Assembly (NCBI GenBank): GCA_050737995.1
Contig: JBOHYR010000141.1
Span: forward strand, 1 to 64,000
DNA length: 64,000 bases
Source of the DNA: 66-474 sp050737995
GTDB taxonomy: Bacteria > Pseudomonadota > Gammaproteobacteria > Xanthomonadales > Rhodanobacteraceae
Reading direction: 5' to 3'
Part shown: positions 35,034 to 43,210 of the stretch, piece after piece
How the letters are laid out: every line of letters starts with the position of its first letter
Numbering within the stretch: position 1 is the first letter of the stretch
The notes under the pieces: generated by a model
Told to the model about the DNA's origin: nothing
Seen by the model: the letters and a program-made list of their open reading frames with translations, nothing else
Databases searched by the model: none
Made by a program: the position numbers and the translations under genes

Positions 35034-36401
35034 TCAGATGTCGCGGGCGAGTTCGGAGGCGAGGCCGGTGTACCCTGCCGGCGTCAGGGCCAGCAGACGC
35101 TGCTTGTCGGCATCGGGCAGATCGAGCGACGCAAGGAAGGCTTGCAGGAAATCGCGTGTGACGCCCTTGCCGCGGGTCAGCGCCTTCAGTTGTTCGTAGG
35201 GCTTTGGCAGGCCGTGGCGGCGCATCACGATCTGGATTGCCTCGGCCAGAACCTCCCACGCTTGGTCCAGATCGGCGGCAATGCGCTCGCGGTTGACTTC
35301 CAGTTTGCCGAAGCCCCGTTCGAGCGAAGCAAAGCCGATCAGCGCGTGCCCGAATGCCTCGCCCAGCGCGCGCAACACCGTGGAGTCGGTGAGATCCCGC
35401 TGCCATCGGCTGATCGGAAGCTTTTCGGAGAAATGTGCGAACAGGGCGTTGGCGACACCGAAGTTGCCCTCGGCATTCTCGAAGTCGATCGGGTTGACCT
35501 TGTGCGGCATCGTGGACGAGCCGACTTCACCCGGCTTGAGTTGTTGCCGGAAATAACCGAGCGAAATGTAACCCCACAGGTCGCGCGCAAGATCGATCAA
35601 GATGATGTGGATCCGACGCTGCGCATCACACAGTTCTGCAATCCCGTCATGCGGTTCGATCTGAGTGGTGTATTCGTTCCATTCGAGGTCTAGCGATTCA
35701 ACGAAGCGCCGAGAGAACGCGCGCCAGTCGACATCGGGATATGCGACGACGTGCGCGTTGAAATTGCCGACCGCACCATTGATCTTGCCGGGAATTTCGA
35801 TTGCCGCGAGCTGCGCGCGCTGGCGTGCGAGACGCGCTACGACGTTGGCGAGTTCCTTTCCAAGTGTGGTGGGCGAGGCGGTTTGTCCATGAGTCCGCGA
35901 CAGCATCGGCAGGTCCGCGTTGGCGTGCGCGAGGGCACGCAGCATTTCGGTTACGCCGTCAACGGCGGGCAGCAGTACCGTATCGCGCGCATCGCGCAGC
36001 ATCAGTGCGTAGGAAAGATTGTTGATGTCCTCGCTGGTGCAGGCGAAATGCACGAATTCCTTCGCCTGTTTCAGATTCGCGTCGTCGCCAATGCGTTCCT
36101 TGATGAAGTACTCGACTGCCTTGACGTCGTGGTTGGTGGTGGCTTCGATCTGCTTGACGCGCGCTGCATCGTCGACAGAGAAACCGTCGGCGATTTTTTG
36201 CAGTGTGGTACGTGCCGCGACGGGGAACGATGGAAGTTCCTCGATTTCTTTCTCGTCGGCCAGTGCCAGCAGCCACGCAATTTCAACCTGCACGCGCCGG
36301 CGCATCAGACCGTATTCGCTGAAGATCGGGCGCAGCGCCTCGAGCTTGGCGGCGTAGCGGCCGTCGAGTGGCGACAGGGCGGTGAGCGAATCGAGTTGCA
36401 T
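35034..36401 (-). CDS. purB: Adenylosuccinate lyase
   Basis: 455 residues, the E. coli-like long form. Cleaves SAICAR and adenylosuccinate in purine synthesis. The fumarase/lyase superfamily signature GSSTMPHKVNPIDFENAEGN is clear. The substrate stretches TSEDINNLSYALML and SRTHGQTASPTTLGKE carry the catalytic His. The ATG at 36401 gives MQLDSLTALSPLDGRYA, the standard N-terminus; the frame extends much farther upstream, antisense to fumC, and that part is not coding. Divergent from fumC, with an 87-nt shared promoter region. In many relatives hflD precedes purB; it does not here. Confidence 0.96.
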   Translation of the reverse strand: MQLDSLTALSPLDGRYAAKLEALRPIFSEYGLMRRRVQVEIAWLLALADEKEIEELPSFPVAARTTLQKIADGFSVDDAARVKQIEATTNHDVKAVEYFIKERIGDDANLKQAKEFVHFACTSEDINNLSYALMLRDARDTVLLPAVDGVTEMLRALAHANADLPMLSRTHGQTASPTTLGKELANVVARLARQRAQLAAIEIPGKINGAVGNFNAHVVAYPDVDWRAFSRRFVESLDLEWNEYTTQIEPHDGIAELCDAQRRIHIILIDLARDLWGYISLGYFRQQLKPGEVGSSTMPHKVNPIDFENAEGNFGVANALFAHFSEKLPISRWQRDLTDSTVLRALGEAFGHALIGFASLERGFGKLEVNRERIAADLDQAWEVLAEAIQIVMRRHGLPKPYEQLKALTRGKGVTRDFLQAFLASLDLPDADKQRLLALTPAGYTGLASELARDI

Positions 36402-36431
36402 GGCGGCGGGTCCGAAGGCGTCGCGAAGGTG

Positions 36432-36460
36432 CCATTGTAATGGTGACCGGTCGTTATAAT
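36432..36460 (+). promoter_or_regulatory. Promoter region of fumC with overlapping dyad
   Basis: A perfect TATAAT lies at 36455-36460, 28 nt before fumC. The dyad CCATT-GT-AATGG at 36432-36443 sits where the -35 box would be, so it may be an operator. No canonical -35 hexamer at 16-18 nt is seen. Confidence 0.45.
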
Positions 36461-36488
36461 GACTGGCTTTCCTGCATGGATTCCCGCA

Positions 36489-37877
36489 ATGCCGAACTTC
36501 CGCATCGAACACGACAGCATGGGCGACCTCAAGGTCGCCGCCGACGCGCTGTGGGGCGCGCAGACCCAACGCGCGGTCGACAATTTCCCGATTTCGGGCC
36601 TGACGCTGCCGCGCGATTTCATCCGCGCGCTCGGCCTGATCAAGACTGCCGCGGCTGATGCCAACCTCAAACTCGGATACCTGAAGCCGATGCAGGCGTC
36701 CGCGATCCGCAAGGCTTCGCAACGGGTGGCGGCGGGCGAGTTCGACGCGCACTTCCCGATCGACATTTTCCAGACCGGGTCGGGCACCTCCAGCAACATG
36801 AATGCCAACGAAGTGATCGCGCATATCGCGACGGCTGGCTCGCGGGCAAAGATCCATCCCAACGATCACGTCAATTACGGGCAGAGCTCCAACGACGTAA
36901 TCCCGACCGCGATCCACGTCGCCGCCGCGCTGACCACGCACGAGCGGCTGCTGCCGGCGCTCAAACATCTGAAGAAGACCATCGACAAGCGCGCGCGTGA
37001 ATTGAAGAATGTCGCCAAGACCGGCCGCACGCACCTGATGGATGCGATGCCGGTGACGTTCGGGCAGGAACTGTCGGGCTGGGCGGCGCAGATTGGCACA
37101 GGCATCGAACGCATCGAGGATGCGTGCAAGCGCATGCGCCGGCTGCCACAGGGTGGCACCGCGGTCGGCACTGGCATCAACGCCGATCCCAAATTCGCGA
37201 AGGCCTTCTGTACGGAGCTGTCGAAGGCGGCTGGCGTGAAGTTCACTTCAATGGAGAACTTCTTCGAGGGCATGGCCTCGCAGGATGCCGCGGTGGAACT
37301 GTCAGGCCAGTTGAAGACCTTGGCGTGCTCGCTGATGAAGATCAGCAACGATTTGCGCTGGATGAATTCGGGGCCTCTCGCGGGTCTTGGTGAGATCGAA
37401 CTGGGTGCCCTGCAGCCCGGTTCTTCGATCATGCCGGGCAAGGTCAACCCGGTGATTCCGGAAGCGATGACGATGGTGTGCGCGCAGGTGATCGGCAACG
37501 ATGCCACTATCACCATTGGCGGTCAAGCGGGCAATTTTCAGTTGAATGTGATGCTGCCGGTGATCGCCTACAACCTGTTGCAGTCGATCACGATCCTCGC
37601 CAATACCTCGGTTCTCCTGGCCGACAAGGCCATCGCCAGCTTCAAGGTCAACAAGAAGCATGTGGACGAAGCGCTGGCGCTGAATCCGATCCTGGTGACC
37701 GCGCTGAATCCCGTGATCGGTTACGAAAAAGGCGCTGCGACCGCGAAGAAGGCTTACAAGGAAAAGCGTCCGATCATGGACGTGGCGCTGGAAACCACCG
37801 GTTTGTCGAAAGCGGAATTGAAGAAGCTGCTCGATCCGGTGGCGCTGACCAAGGGCGGCATTCACGACGGCAAGTAG
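36489..37877 (+). CDS. fumC: Fumarate hydratase class II
   Basis: 462 residues. The oxygen-stable, iron-independent fumarase of the TCA cycle. Signature GSSIMPGKVNPVIPEAMTMV; active-site stretches TGSGTSSNMNANEVIA, SSNDVIPTA and GRTHLMDAMPVTFGQE. The ATG at 36489 gives MPNFRIEHDSMGDLKV, the normal start; the ribosome-binding site is weak. The same window encodes 2-oxoglutarate dehydrogenase. A family A repeat follows the stop. Confidence 0.96.
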   Translation: MPNFRIEHDSMGDLKVAADALWGAQTQRAVDNFPISGLTLPRDFIRALGLIKTAAADANLKLGYLKPMQASAIRKASQRVAAGEFDAHFPIDIFQTGSGTSSNMNANEVIAHIATAGSRAKIHPNDHVNYGQSSNDVIPTAIHVAAALTTHERLLPALKHLKKTIDKRARELKNVAKTGRTHLMDAMPVTFGQELSGWAAQIGTGIERIEDACKRMRRLPQGGTAVGTGINADPKFAKAFCTELSKAAGVKFTSMENFFEGMASQDAAVELSGQLKTLACSLMKISNDLRWMNSGPLAGLGEIELGALQPGSSIMPGKVNPVIPEAMTMVCAQVIGNDATITIGGQAGNFQLNVMLPVIAYNLLQSITILANTSVLLADKAIASFKVNKKHVDEALALNPILVTALNPVIGYEKGAATAKKAYKEKRPIMDVALETTGLSKAELKKLLDPVALTKGGIHDGK

Positions 37878-37903
37878 GCGCTAACCCAAGTCCACGAATG
37901 GTT

Positions 37904-38027
37904 GTCATTCCGGGGCTGCCCGCGTTTTTTTGCGGCAGAACCCGGAATCCGGCTCCTCGCTACAATACGCAAGGATCTGGATTCCGGGTTCCATCGTCGA
38001 TAAAACCGACGATGGCCGAGGAATGAC
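37904..38027. repeat. MITE-like composite palindromic repeat (family A) after fumC
   Basis: 124 bp with termini GTCATTCC (37904-37911) and GGAATGAC (38020-38027) in inverted order. Inside are ACCCGGAATCCGG and GGATTCCGGGTTCC arms and a TCGTCG/CGACGA stem. Non-coding, between fumC and the convergent lipoprotein operon. Confidence 0.8.
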
Positions 38028-38071
38028 GTTTGGAAGTTTGCAACGGGTGGTGGTGCTTTTTGACAGCGCAT

Positions 38072-38716
38072 TCACCCGTTGTCGTCGTCGTTCCTGAGCG
38101 CATCCTTGCGGCAATCGTCGATGTTTTTTTGCGTCATCGTTGCGTAGGGCCTGAACTCGGGCAGCGAGGCGGCGAGTTTTTGCTGGGATGTCATCAACCC
38201 GGGTAACCGGGCACACAGCCTCGCGGCGGACCGCTTGATGCCGGAAGCCTGAGCCTGGACCTGCTGTTGAATCTGCTCTTTGGATTTGCCCGAGAACACG
38301 CCGGCGAGTGCCTCTCCGGCGGCATGCATCCCAAGCGCCGCACCCTGCTTGCCGATCGCCATGCCTTGCGTCGCGATCGCTACCACTTGCCGGCGGTAAT
38401 CGAGCAGCATCGAGCGTTGTGCGGGCGTAATCGACACGGCGTTGCCGGCGATCAAGAGATCGCCCTGCGGCGTGATCTGTGCCTTGGGCAGCGAGCCGGT
38501 GTCGTCGCGGTCAGAAATCGTGATGTTCTCGGTGCGCAGTTTTTCACTTGCACGATCCATGGCGTGATCGATGACGCTGTCGATAAGCGAGTTCGATGAA
38601 GAAGCGGAGGCGGCGACCGTGGCCGACGACGAGGGCGGCTGGCCCGCGCTGCATGCAGTCAGCACGGCAACGCTCGATGCGATGCAGAGTGCTGCAAATT
38701 TGTGCGGGATCATCAT
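38072..38716 (-). CDS. DUF2884 (YggN-like) lipoprotein, second copy
   Basis: 214 residues. Lipoprotein signal with lipobox LTAC (Cys22). The mature part is Ser-rich at first and then follows the YggN pattern: ITPQGDLLIAGNAVSITPAQRSMLLDYRRQV, a central helical stretch rich in Gly/Ala, and a conserved Cys pair in ARLCARLPGL and NIDDCRKD. The function of DUF2884 is unknown. The ATG overlaps the stop of the preceding lipoprotein gene by 4 nt. Last gene of the six-gene operon that starts at 42018. The two lipoproteins share layout and are probably an old duplication. Confidence 0.82.
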   Translation of the reverse strand: MMIPHKFAALCIASSVAVLTACSAGQPPSSSATVAASASSSNSLIDSVIDHAMDRASEKLRTENITISDRDDTGSLPKAQITPQGDLLIAGNAVSITPAQRSMLLDYRRQVVAIATQGMAIGKQGAALGMHAAGEALAGVFSGKSKEQIQQQVQAQASGIKRSAARLCARLPGLMTSQQKLAASLPEFRPYATMTQKNIDDCRKDALRNDDDNG

Positions 38717-39372
38717 TGGTTGCCCGAATGGGATGGGACGGGTTCTGAAGCCGCGCCGGTGCGCCGGGTGGACGTGGCGTGCGTGCCCGCGCCCGCTGCG
38801 TTGCCTTCGCGCAAAGTGAAACGGAAAGCGCCCGACTTGGCGTCACTGTTGCGGCCGTTGCCGCGGGTGATTACACACTGCATCTGGCTGGACGCATAGG
38901 GCGCGAATGTGGGGATCTGCGCCGCAATGGTCTTCTGGGTGGCGCCGAGCGCCTTGATGTCCGCGCACAGCCTGCCCGCTGCTTCTTCCATGTGCTGCGA
39001 TTTGGCATCCACCTGCTTTTTAGCCGGGGATGAACCGCTGTGGAAAGCGGATTCGATCGCGGCGCCAATGCTTTGCTTGGCCATGTCGATGCCTTGCTTG
39101 CCCATTGCTTCGCCGGAATCAATGGTGGCGACGGCCTGTTGGTAGTAGTGCCGCAGCAACTCGCGCTGCCGTGGCGTCACCGCAATGGCTTTCCCATCAA
39201 TGGCGAGGTCGCCGTCGCGACTGACGTGTGCGTTCGGATGTCCGATGGTGTGAACGACGATGCCGGTGCTGTCGAACGTGATGCGATTGCCGAGCGTGTT
39301 GATACCCGGCGAGCAGGCGGCCAGCATGACCGTCAGGAACAGCGACGTGAGCAGGATGATCGGTTGTTTCAT
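38713..39372 (-). CDS. DUF2884 (YggN-like) lipoprotein, first copy
   Basis: 219 residues. Signal peptide with lipobox LAAC (Cys20). It contains DGDLAIDGKAIAVTPRQRELLRHYYQQAV and then SQHMEEAAGRLCADIKALG, the same order as its downstream partner. A Ser/Thr/Gly-rich tail of about 45 residues is present only in this copy. The ATG at 39372 is preceded by GGGAGACGAGG, and 23 nt separate it from the ABC permease. Both copies are predicted to be anchored to a membrane facing the periplasm, next to a transporter, so a role as transporter accessory or envelope stress factor is possible but not shown. Confidence 0.82.
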   Translation of the reverse strand: MKQPIILLTSLFLTVMLAACSPGINTLGNRITFDSTGIVVHTIGHPNAHVSRDGDLAIDGKAIAVTPRQRELLRHYYQQAVATIDSGEAMGKQGIDMAKQSIGAAIESAFHSGSSPAKKQVDAKSQHMEEAAGRLCADIKALGATQKTIAAQIPTFAPYASSQMQCVITRGNGRNSDAKSGAFRFTLREGNAAGAGTHATSTRRTGAASEPVPSHSGNQ

Positions 39373-39395
39373 GGCCTCGTCTCCCTTGTGAAACA

Positions 39396-40382
39396 TCAGA
39401 CTTCGTCGCGCCAGCGGCGGAACCAGATCGCCGCGGCGATCAGGGCGATGCCGACGGCGGCGCCAATCCACATTTGCGGTGTCGCGAAGGCGTGCGCCAT
39501 GGAGGAGTAACTTATCCTGCCGAAGTCTCCGGAACCCATGAAGTGCACGCCGATCTGGTGGGAGTTCGGCGCGATCCACGAGCCGGGGATCACGCTGAGC
39601 AGCGCGCGGCCGACCAGGTCGCCCCAGAAAAACTCCGCGCTGATGTGCGGCAGACCCAGCAAGCCGATCCAGGTGTTCAAGACACCTGCGATGATCGGGA
39701 TCACCACGGCCCATAGGAACGGTTTGCTGCGTACCGCCGCGGACCAGAACAGCAACCAACCGACAGTCGGCAATGCCCACACGGCATTCACCGGCACCAT
39801 GACCAGCAGGTGCAGCCAGACCGAGAACGGGTCGGTGTGCGCCCACAACAACCCGAACGGGTTGAGGCCATGCGCCAGGAACCACAGGCTCATGACGATC
39901 TGCGCACCGATGTAACCCGCCAGCACCACGACCACCGCGACAAGTGGCGCGATGATGATGGCAGCGACGGCCTTGGAGATCACCGTCGAAGTGTCCGACA
40001 GTGGCAACGACTTCCAGAACAGGATGCTGCGGTCCTTGCGGTCGTCGTACAGCGCGCCCAGCAGGTAAAAGAACACCACGAAAAAAAGCACGACTGCGGA
40101 CACGACGCCGAACAGCAGCATGGTCATGTCCAGCGATTTGACCACATCGACCATGTTGTGGGACATGCCGTTGCGCAGCATCTCGCTGAGATTCATGCCC
40201 ATATGCAAGTTTTCGGACCCGCCGAAGCGTGCCCGAAACACTTCGCCGGCGATGATGCCGAGAATGGTGATGATCAGGATCGCCGCGACCGCCCAGATCT
40301 GTGCCCACAGGAAGCCGCGCCGCGATTCCCAGTACTCGCGCTTCAACAACCAGGCGAAGCGGGATTGCGTGATGGCGTTCAT
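39396..40382 (-). CDS. ABC-2 type transporter permease
   Basis: 328 residues with about six transmembrane segments (AAILIITILGIIAG, LFGVVSAVVLFFVVFFYLLG, AAIIIAPLVAVVVVLAG and others). The segment YDDRKDRSILFWKSLPLSDTSTV between the second and third helices is typical of ABC-2 permeases of the YtrC/D or bacitracin-exporter type. The ATG overlaps the ATPase stop by 4 nt. With the ATPase it would form a half-transporter acting as a dimer. The substrate is unknown; homologous YtrA-linked systems respond to cell-wall antibiotics. Confidence 0.85.
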   Translation of the reverse strand: MNAITQSRFAWLLKREYWESRRGFLWAQIWAVAAILIITILGIIAGEVFRARFGGSENLHMGMNLSEMLRNGMSHNMVDVVKSLDMTMLLFGVVSAVVLFFVVFFYLLGALYDDRKDRSILFWKSLPLSDTSTVISKAVAAIIIAPLVAVVVVLAGYIGAQIVMSLWFLAHGLNPFGLLWAHTDPFSVWLHLLVMVPVNAVWALPTVGWLLFWSAAVRSKPFLWAVVIPIIAGVLNTWIGLLGLPHISAEFFWGDLVGRALLSVIPGSWIAPNSHQIGVHFMGSGDFGRISYSSMAHAFATPQMWIGAAVGIALIAAAIWFRRWRDEV

Positions 40383-41293
40383 GCGTAAGTCCCTTTCATG
40401 GTGGCGACGAACAGGTCGGAGACTGAGGGCCGGTGTGCCTCGCCCAGTTGCGCGAGACGTTCCGGGTCGGCGCCGTCGTACAGGAAAATCGTCTTGCCGA
40501 ACACCGCGCCGCGTTCGTCGATCGGGTGCAGCGCGCGCGCGGCCTCGACTCGGTCGGGACCGACCAGCACCTCGGTGAAGCGCGCGCCCATTTCATCCAT
40601 CGTGGTGTTGAGCACGATCTTGCCGTCGCGGATGAACAGCAGATCGGTGAGGATGTTTTCGACTTCCTCGACCTGATGGGTGGTGATGAGGATGGTCTTG
40701 CTTTCGTCGAAGTAGTCTTCCAGCAGACTCTGGTAGAACTGCTTGCGATAGAGGATGTCCAGGCCCAGCGTGGGTTCGTCCAGCACCAGCAGGCGCGCGT
40801 CGATGGCCATCACGATCGCGAGGTGCAGTTGCACGATCATGCCCTTGGACATTTCGCGCACGCGTTGCTGTGCCGTGATCTTGGTACGCGCCAGAAAGCC
40901 TTCGCACTTCGTGCGATTGAAGCGAGGGTGCACGCCGGCCACGAAGTCGATGGCCTGGTCCACCCGTATCCAGCGTGGCAGCGTTGCCACGTCGGCGATG
41001 AAGCAGACATCACGCATCAACTGCGGCCGCTCGCGGCGCGGATCCATGCCCAGAACCGAGAGGTCGCCCTCGACATCGGTCAGACCTAGGATGGCCTTGA
41101 GCGCGGTGGTCTTGCCGGCGCCGTTCGGTCCGATCAGGCCGACGATGCGACCGGAGCGCACCTCGAATTCGGCGTTGTCCAGTGCGCGCGTGGCCTTGTA
41201 GCGCTTGGTCAGGCCATGCGCGCGGATGACGGTTTCGGTTGCGCCGAGTGTGGCGGCGGGCCGTTCCGTGACGGCTTCGAATGCATCGTTCAT
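40379..41293 (-). CDS. ABC transporter ATP-binding protein, YtrB-like
   Basis: 304 residues. Walker A GPNGAGKTT (55-63), Walker B RLLVLDEPTLGLD and the His switch ITTHQVEE. The signature motif reads MSKGM instead of LSGGQ, as in some YtrB/exporter ATPases. A C-terminal ~80-residue extension (TEVLVGPDRVEAARALHPID...) follows. The ATG at 41293 overlaps the gntR stop (TGATG) with GAGGG upstream; the GTG three bases earlier is less likely. Its coupling with a GntR of the YtrA group supports a regulated export or envelope function. Confidence 0.9.
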   Translation of the reverse strand: MNDAFEAVTERPAATLGATETVIRAHGLTKRYKATRALDNAEFEVRSGRIVGLIGPNGAGKTTALKAILGLTDVEGDLSVLGMDPRRERPQLMRDVCFIADVATLPRWIRVDQAIDFVAGVHPRFNRTKCEGFLARTKITAQQRVREMSKGMIVQLHLAIVMAIDARLLVLDEPTLGLDILYRKQFYQSLLEDYFDESKTILITTHQVEEVENILTDLLFIRDGKIVLNTTMDEMGARFTEVLVGPDRVEAARALHPIDERGAVFGKTIFLYDGADPERLAQLGEAHRPSVSDLFVATMKGTYA

Positions 41294-41670
41294 CACGAGT
41301 CCCTCTTGTCAGATTGATGTGGCGGCGTCGCCAACAACTTTCCCAGGTCCAGCTCCATGCGCTGGATGCGTGCGTACAGGCGCGGCCATTCTTCGCGCAG
41401 GAAATGTTCACGTTCACTCTTGAGCAGCGCCGCCTGCGCACCATCGGTGACAAACATGCCGAGGCCGCGGCGCTTCTCCACCAGCTGCTCGTCGACCAGC
41501 TCCTGATAGGCCTTGGAGACGGTCAACGGGTTGATCTGGTAGTCGGCCGCAACCTGGCGCACCGAGGGCAAGGCATCGCCCTCGTGCAGCGCACCGTCCA
41601 GGATCATTGCCACCACGCGTTCGCGGAGTTGGCGGTAGATCGGGACGTTGTCGTTCCAGGTCACACTCAT
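41293..41670 (-). CDS. GntR-family regulator, YtrA subfamily
   Basis: 125 residues. N-terminal winged helix with VPIYRQLRERVVAMIL, EGDALPSVRQVAADYQINPLTVSKAYQELVDEQLVEKRRGLGMFV. The C-terminus is short (about 45 helical residues), as in the YtrA group, which lacks a large ligand-binding domain. The ATG at 41670 follows AAGGA by 7 nt. Members repress their own operon, here probably at the dyads on the promoter at 42049-42088. It lies as second gene between the small exported protein and the ABC ATPase. Confidence 0.9.
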   Translation of the reverse strand: MSVTWNDNVPIYRQLRERVVAMILDGALHEGDALPSVRQVAADYQINPLTVSKAYQELVDEQLVEKRRGLGMFVTDGAQAALLKSEREHFLREEWPRLYARIQRMELDLGKLLATPPHQSDKRDS

Positions 41671-41696
41671 GTCGGGATCCTTGCGGTGTCGTGTCA

Positions 41697-41721
41697 ATCC
41701 TCGCACGAAATGTGCGAGGAT
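41697..41721. promoter_or_regulatory. Perfect 10-bp inverted repeat between the exported peptide gene and gntR
   Basis: ATCCTCGCAC and GTGCGAGGAT flank GAAAT. No T-run follows on the minus strand, so it is either a weak attenuator, an RNA-processing stem or a second operator. It sits between the first and second genes of the operon. Confidence 0.7.
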
Positions 41722-41733
41722 CCGGGGATCGCG

Positions 41734-42018
41734 TCAGGCGCCGACTGCATCGTTGGCAAACGAATAGAACGGCATGCGACTGTCGGCGGCCGACGTGGAT
41801 CCGGGGTCCGCCTTGTCGCCGCGCAGCTCTTGCAGTTGTTCGCGAGTGGGGGACACGTTGATCGTGGGCAGGATCCGGGTAGCGCCAGCGCTGGCTTCAA
41901 CCGGCGTGTTCTGGCGGGCGGCATCGGCGGCAGCGTTGCTGTAGTTGGCGATACCAGTCATCCCGGCGGCGGTGATCAGCATGGCGGCGACTAGAGCGAT
42001 GGGTTTGCGGGTGTTCAT
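41734..42018 (-). CDS. Small exported protein heading the YtrA-type operon
   Basis: 94 residues. Residues 1-30 form a signal peptide (MNTRKPIALVAAMLITAAGMTG...NAAA). The mature part is about 64 residues, with no cysteine, and contains the segment LPTINVSPTREQLQELRGD. I do not recognise a family. It is the promoter-proximal gene of the operon, so it would be made in greatest amount. A stem-loop just after its stop could set it apart from the regulator and transporter genes. It may be a periplasmic sensor or the substrate of the transporter; both are guesses. Confidence 0.7.
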   Translation of the reverse strand: MNTRKPIALVAAMLITAAGMTGIANYSNAAADAARQNTPVEASAGATRILPTINVSPTREQLQELRGDKADPGSTSAADSRMPFYSFANDAVGA

Positions 42019-42048
42019 GACGGTCTCCTTTAGTGACCTCGTTTACCA

Positions 42049-42088
42049 GTGTTGTGGTGAACTATAACACCAAAATCTATCCCGTCAA
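42049..42088 (-). promoter_or_regulatory. Promoter and overlapping operator dyads of the YtrA-type operon
   Basis: On the minus strand TTGACG (42083-42088), 16 nt, TATAGT (42061-42066): a good sigma70 promoter 43 nt ahead of the first start. The -10 lies inside GTGTT-N12-AACAC (42049-42070) and beside GGTG-N8-CACC (42056-42071). GGTG/CACC half-sites are of the kind reported for YtrA-type GntR regulators. Repression by steric exclusion is the simplest reading. Confidence 0.65.
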
Positions 42089-42274
42089 TACCCCCTGCCA
42101 TCAGTCATGGTCGGAGACCCCTGCGGTGGCCGGGTCCCGCGTCAATTCACGGCGGTTCCGCGGCTTCGGGCCGAAGCAATCGCATGCCAACGCAGTGAGC
42201 GAGGGGCGGCTGCGTTTCGCTGGCCGAGGCATGAATGAACCCTGTCCTCTCGCCGCTGTCACACTTCCTGCACG

Positions 42275-42303
42275 TTGCCATTCCACTGTGAAACACGCAG
42301 AAT
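42275..42303 (+). promoter_or_regulatory. Candidate promoter of the FKBP gene
   Basis: TTGCCA (42275-42280), 17 nt, CAGAAT (42298-42303), about 72 nt before the start codon. In the rest of the 356-nt gap between the divergent genes (42019-42374) I see only the minus-strand promoter and no open reading frame of convincing composition. Confidence 0.4.
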
Positions 42304-42374
42304 GGGCAGCTTCATGCACGACGCGTCAATACGCGCCAGCGTGCAAGCCACCTTCCACCAGAGGAACAACACCG

Positions 42375-43094
42375 ATGAAGCAGATCATGCGGCCAACCTT
42401 GGCCGCCGTTGCCGTGATCGCCACGCTGGGCGTCGCCGGCATTTCGCAGGCGCAGACAAAAACCACGACCACAACCACGGTCGACAAGGCCAAGGCGAGC
42501 CAGATCGTCGGCTACGAGCTTGCCGGCCGGTATCCGGAATGGGCGCGCGACATGATCAATCCGCAGCAAGTCGGGCAGGCCGTGACTGCTGCTCTCGAAG
42601 GCCGCAAGCCTGCCATGAGCGAAACCGAGGCGGAGAGTGTCGCCAAGGCGTTCGGCACGGAGTTTCAGGCTCGCGCCAAACAGCATTACGATCAGGTTTC
42701 CGCGCAGAACAAGCAGGCGGGCAACGCATACCTTGCCAGGAACAAGTCGCAGCCAGGCGTTCGCGTCACCTCTGATGGCTTGCAGTATCAAGTGATCACG
42801 CAGGGCACGGGCCCGAGGCCGAAGGCCACCGATACCGTACAGGTGAATTATACGGGTTCGTTCGTCAACGGCCAGGAATTCGACGCTTCCGCCAAACACG
42901 GCAGCGGGCCGGCCAAGTTGTCGCTCGACAATGTCTTTCCGGGTTTCAAGGAAGCGATGATGCTGATGCCGGTGGGCAGTCACTACAAGTTCGTGATTCC
43001 CTCCGATCTTGCCTACGGCTCGGAGCCGAAGAGCGGCTTCCCCCCGAACGAAACCCTGATCTTCGATGTGACTCTGGTCAAGATCGGCGACTAA
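42375..43094 (+). CDS. fkpA: FKBP-type peptidyl-prolyl isomerase (FkpA/Mip-like), periplasmic
   Basis: 239 residues. Signal peptide at 1-26 (GISQAQ). A helical dimerisation domain (about 35-130) precedes the FKBP domain: SDGLQYQVITQGTGPRPKATDTVQVNYTG, FVNGQEFDAS, FPGFKEAMMLMPVGSHYKFVIPSDLAYG. The residues expected in the proline pocket (Tyr, Phe, Asp in VNYTG and EFDAS) are present. It would assist folding of envelope proteins. The ATG at 42375 follows AGAGGAAC. The gene name is by family; it could equally be called a Mip homologue. A bidirectional terminator follows. Confidence 0.9.
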   Translation: MKQIMRPTLAAVAVIATLGVAGISQAQTKTTTTTTVDKAKASQIVGYELAGRYPEWARDMINPQQVGQAVTAALEGRKPAMSETEAESVAKAFGTEFQARAKQHYDQVSAQNKQAGNAYLARNKSQPGVRVTSDGLQYQVITQGTGPRPKATDTVQVNYTGSFVNGQEFDASAKHGSGPAKLSLDNVFPGFKEAMMLMPVGSHYKFVIPSDLAYGSEPKSGFPPNETLIFDVTLVKIGD

Positions 43095-43120
43095 CAGGAA
43101 GTACGCCCCGAATTCCGGGA

Positions 43121-43157
43121 AGCAAAAAAGCGCGGCTCAAGGCCGCGCTTTTTTGCT
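43121..43157. terminator. Bidirectional intrinsic terminator between the FKBP gene and phhB
   Basis: 16-bp perfect stem AGCAAAAAAGCGCGGC with its complement and a 5-nt loop. The A-run on one side and T-run on the other make it work in both directions, as suits the convergent genes. Confidence 0.92.
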
Positions 43158-43210
43158 GGCTGTCGATCGTCCAATCCTGCAAATCCAGTGCGTAAAGCCG
43201 CACGACTTTA

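Noticed and set aside
36402..37034. N-terminal extension of the purB frame
   Set aside because: It is antisense to fumC and lacks any similarity to lyases; purB starts normally at 36401.
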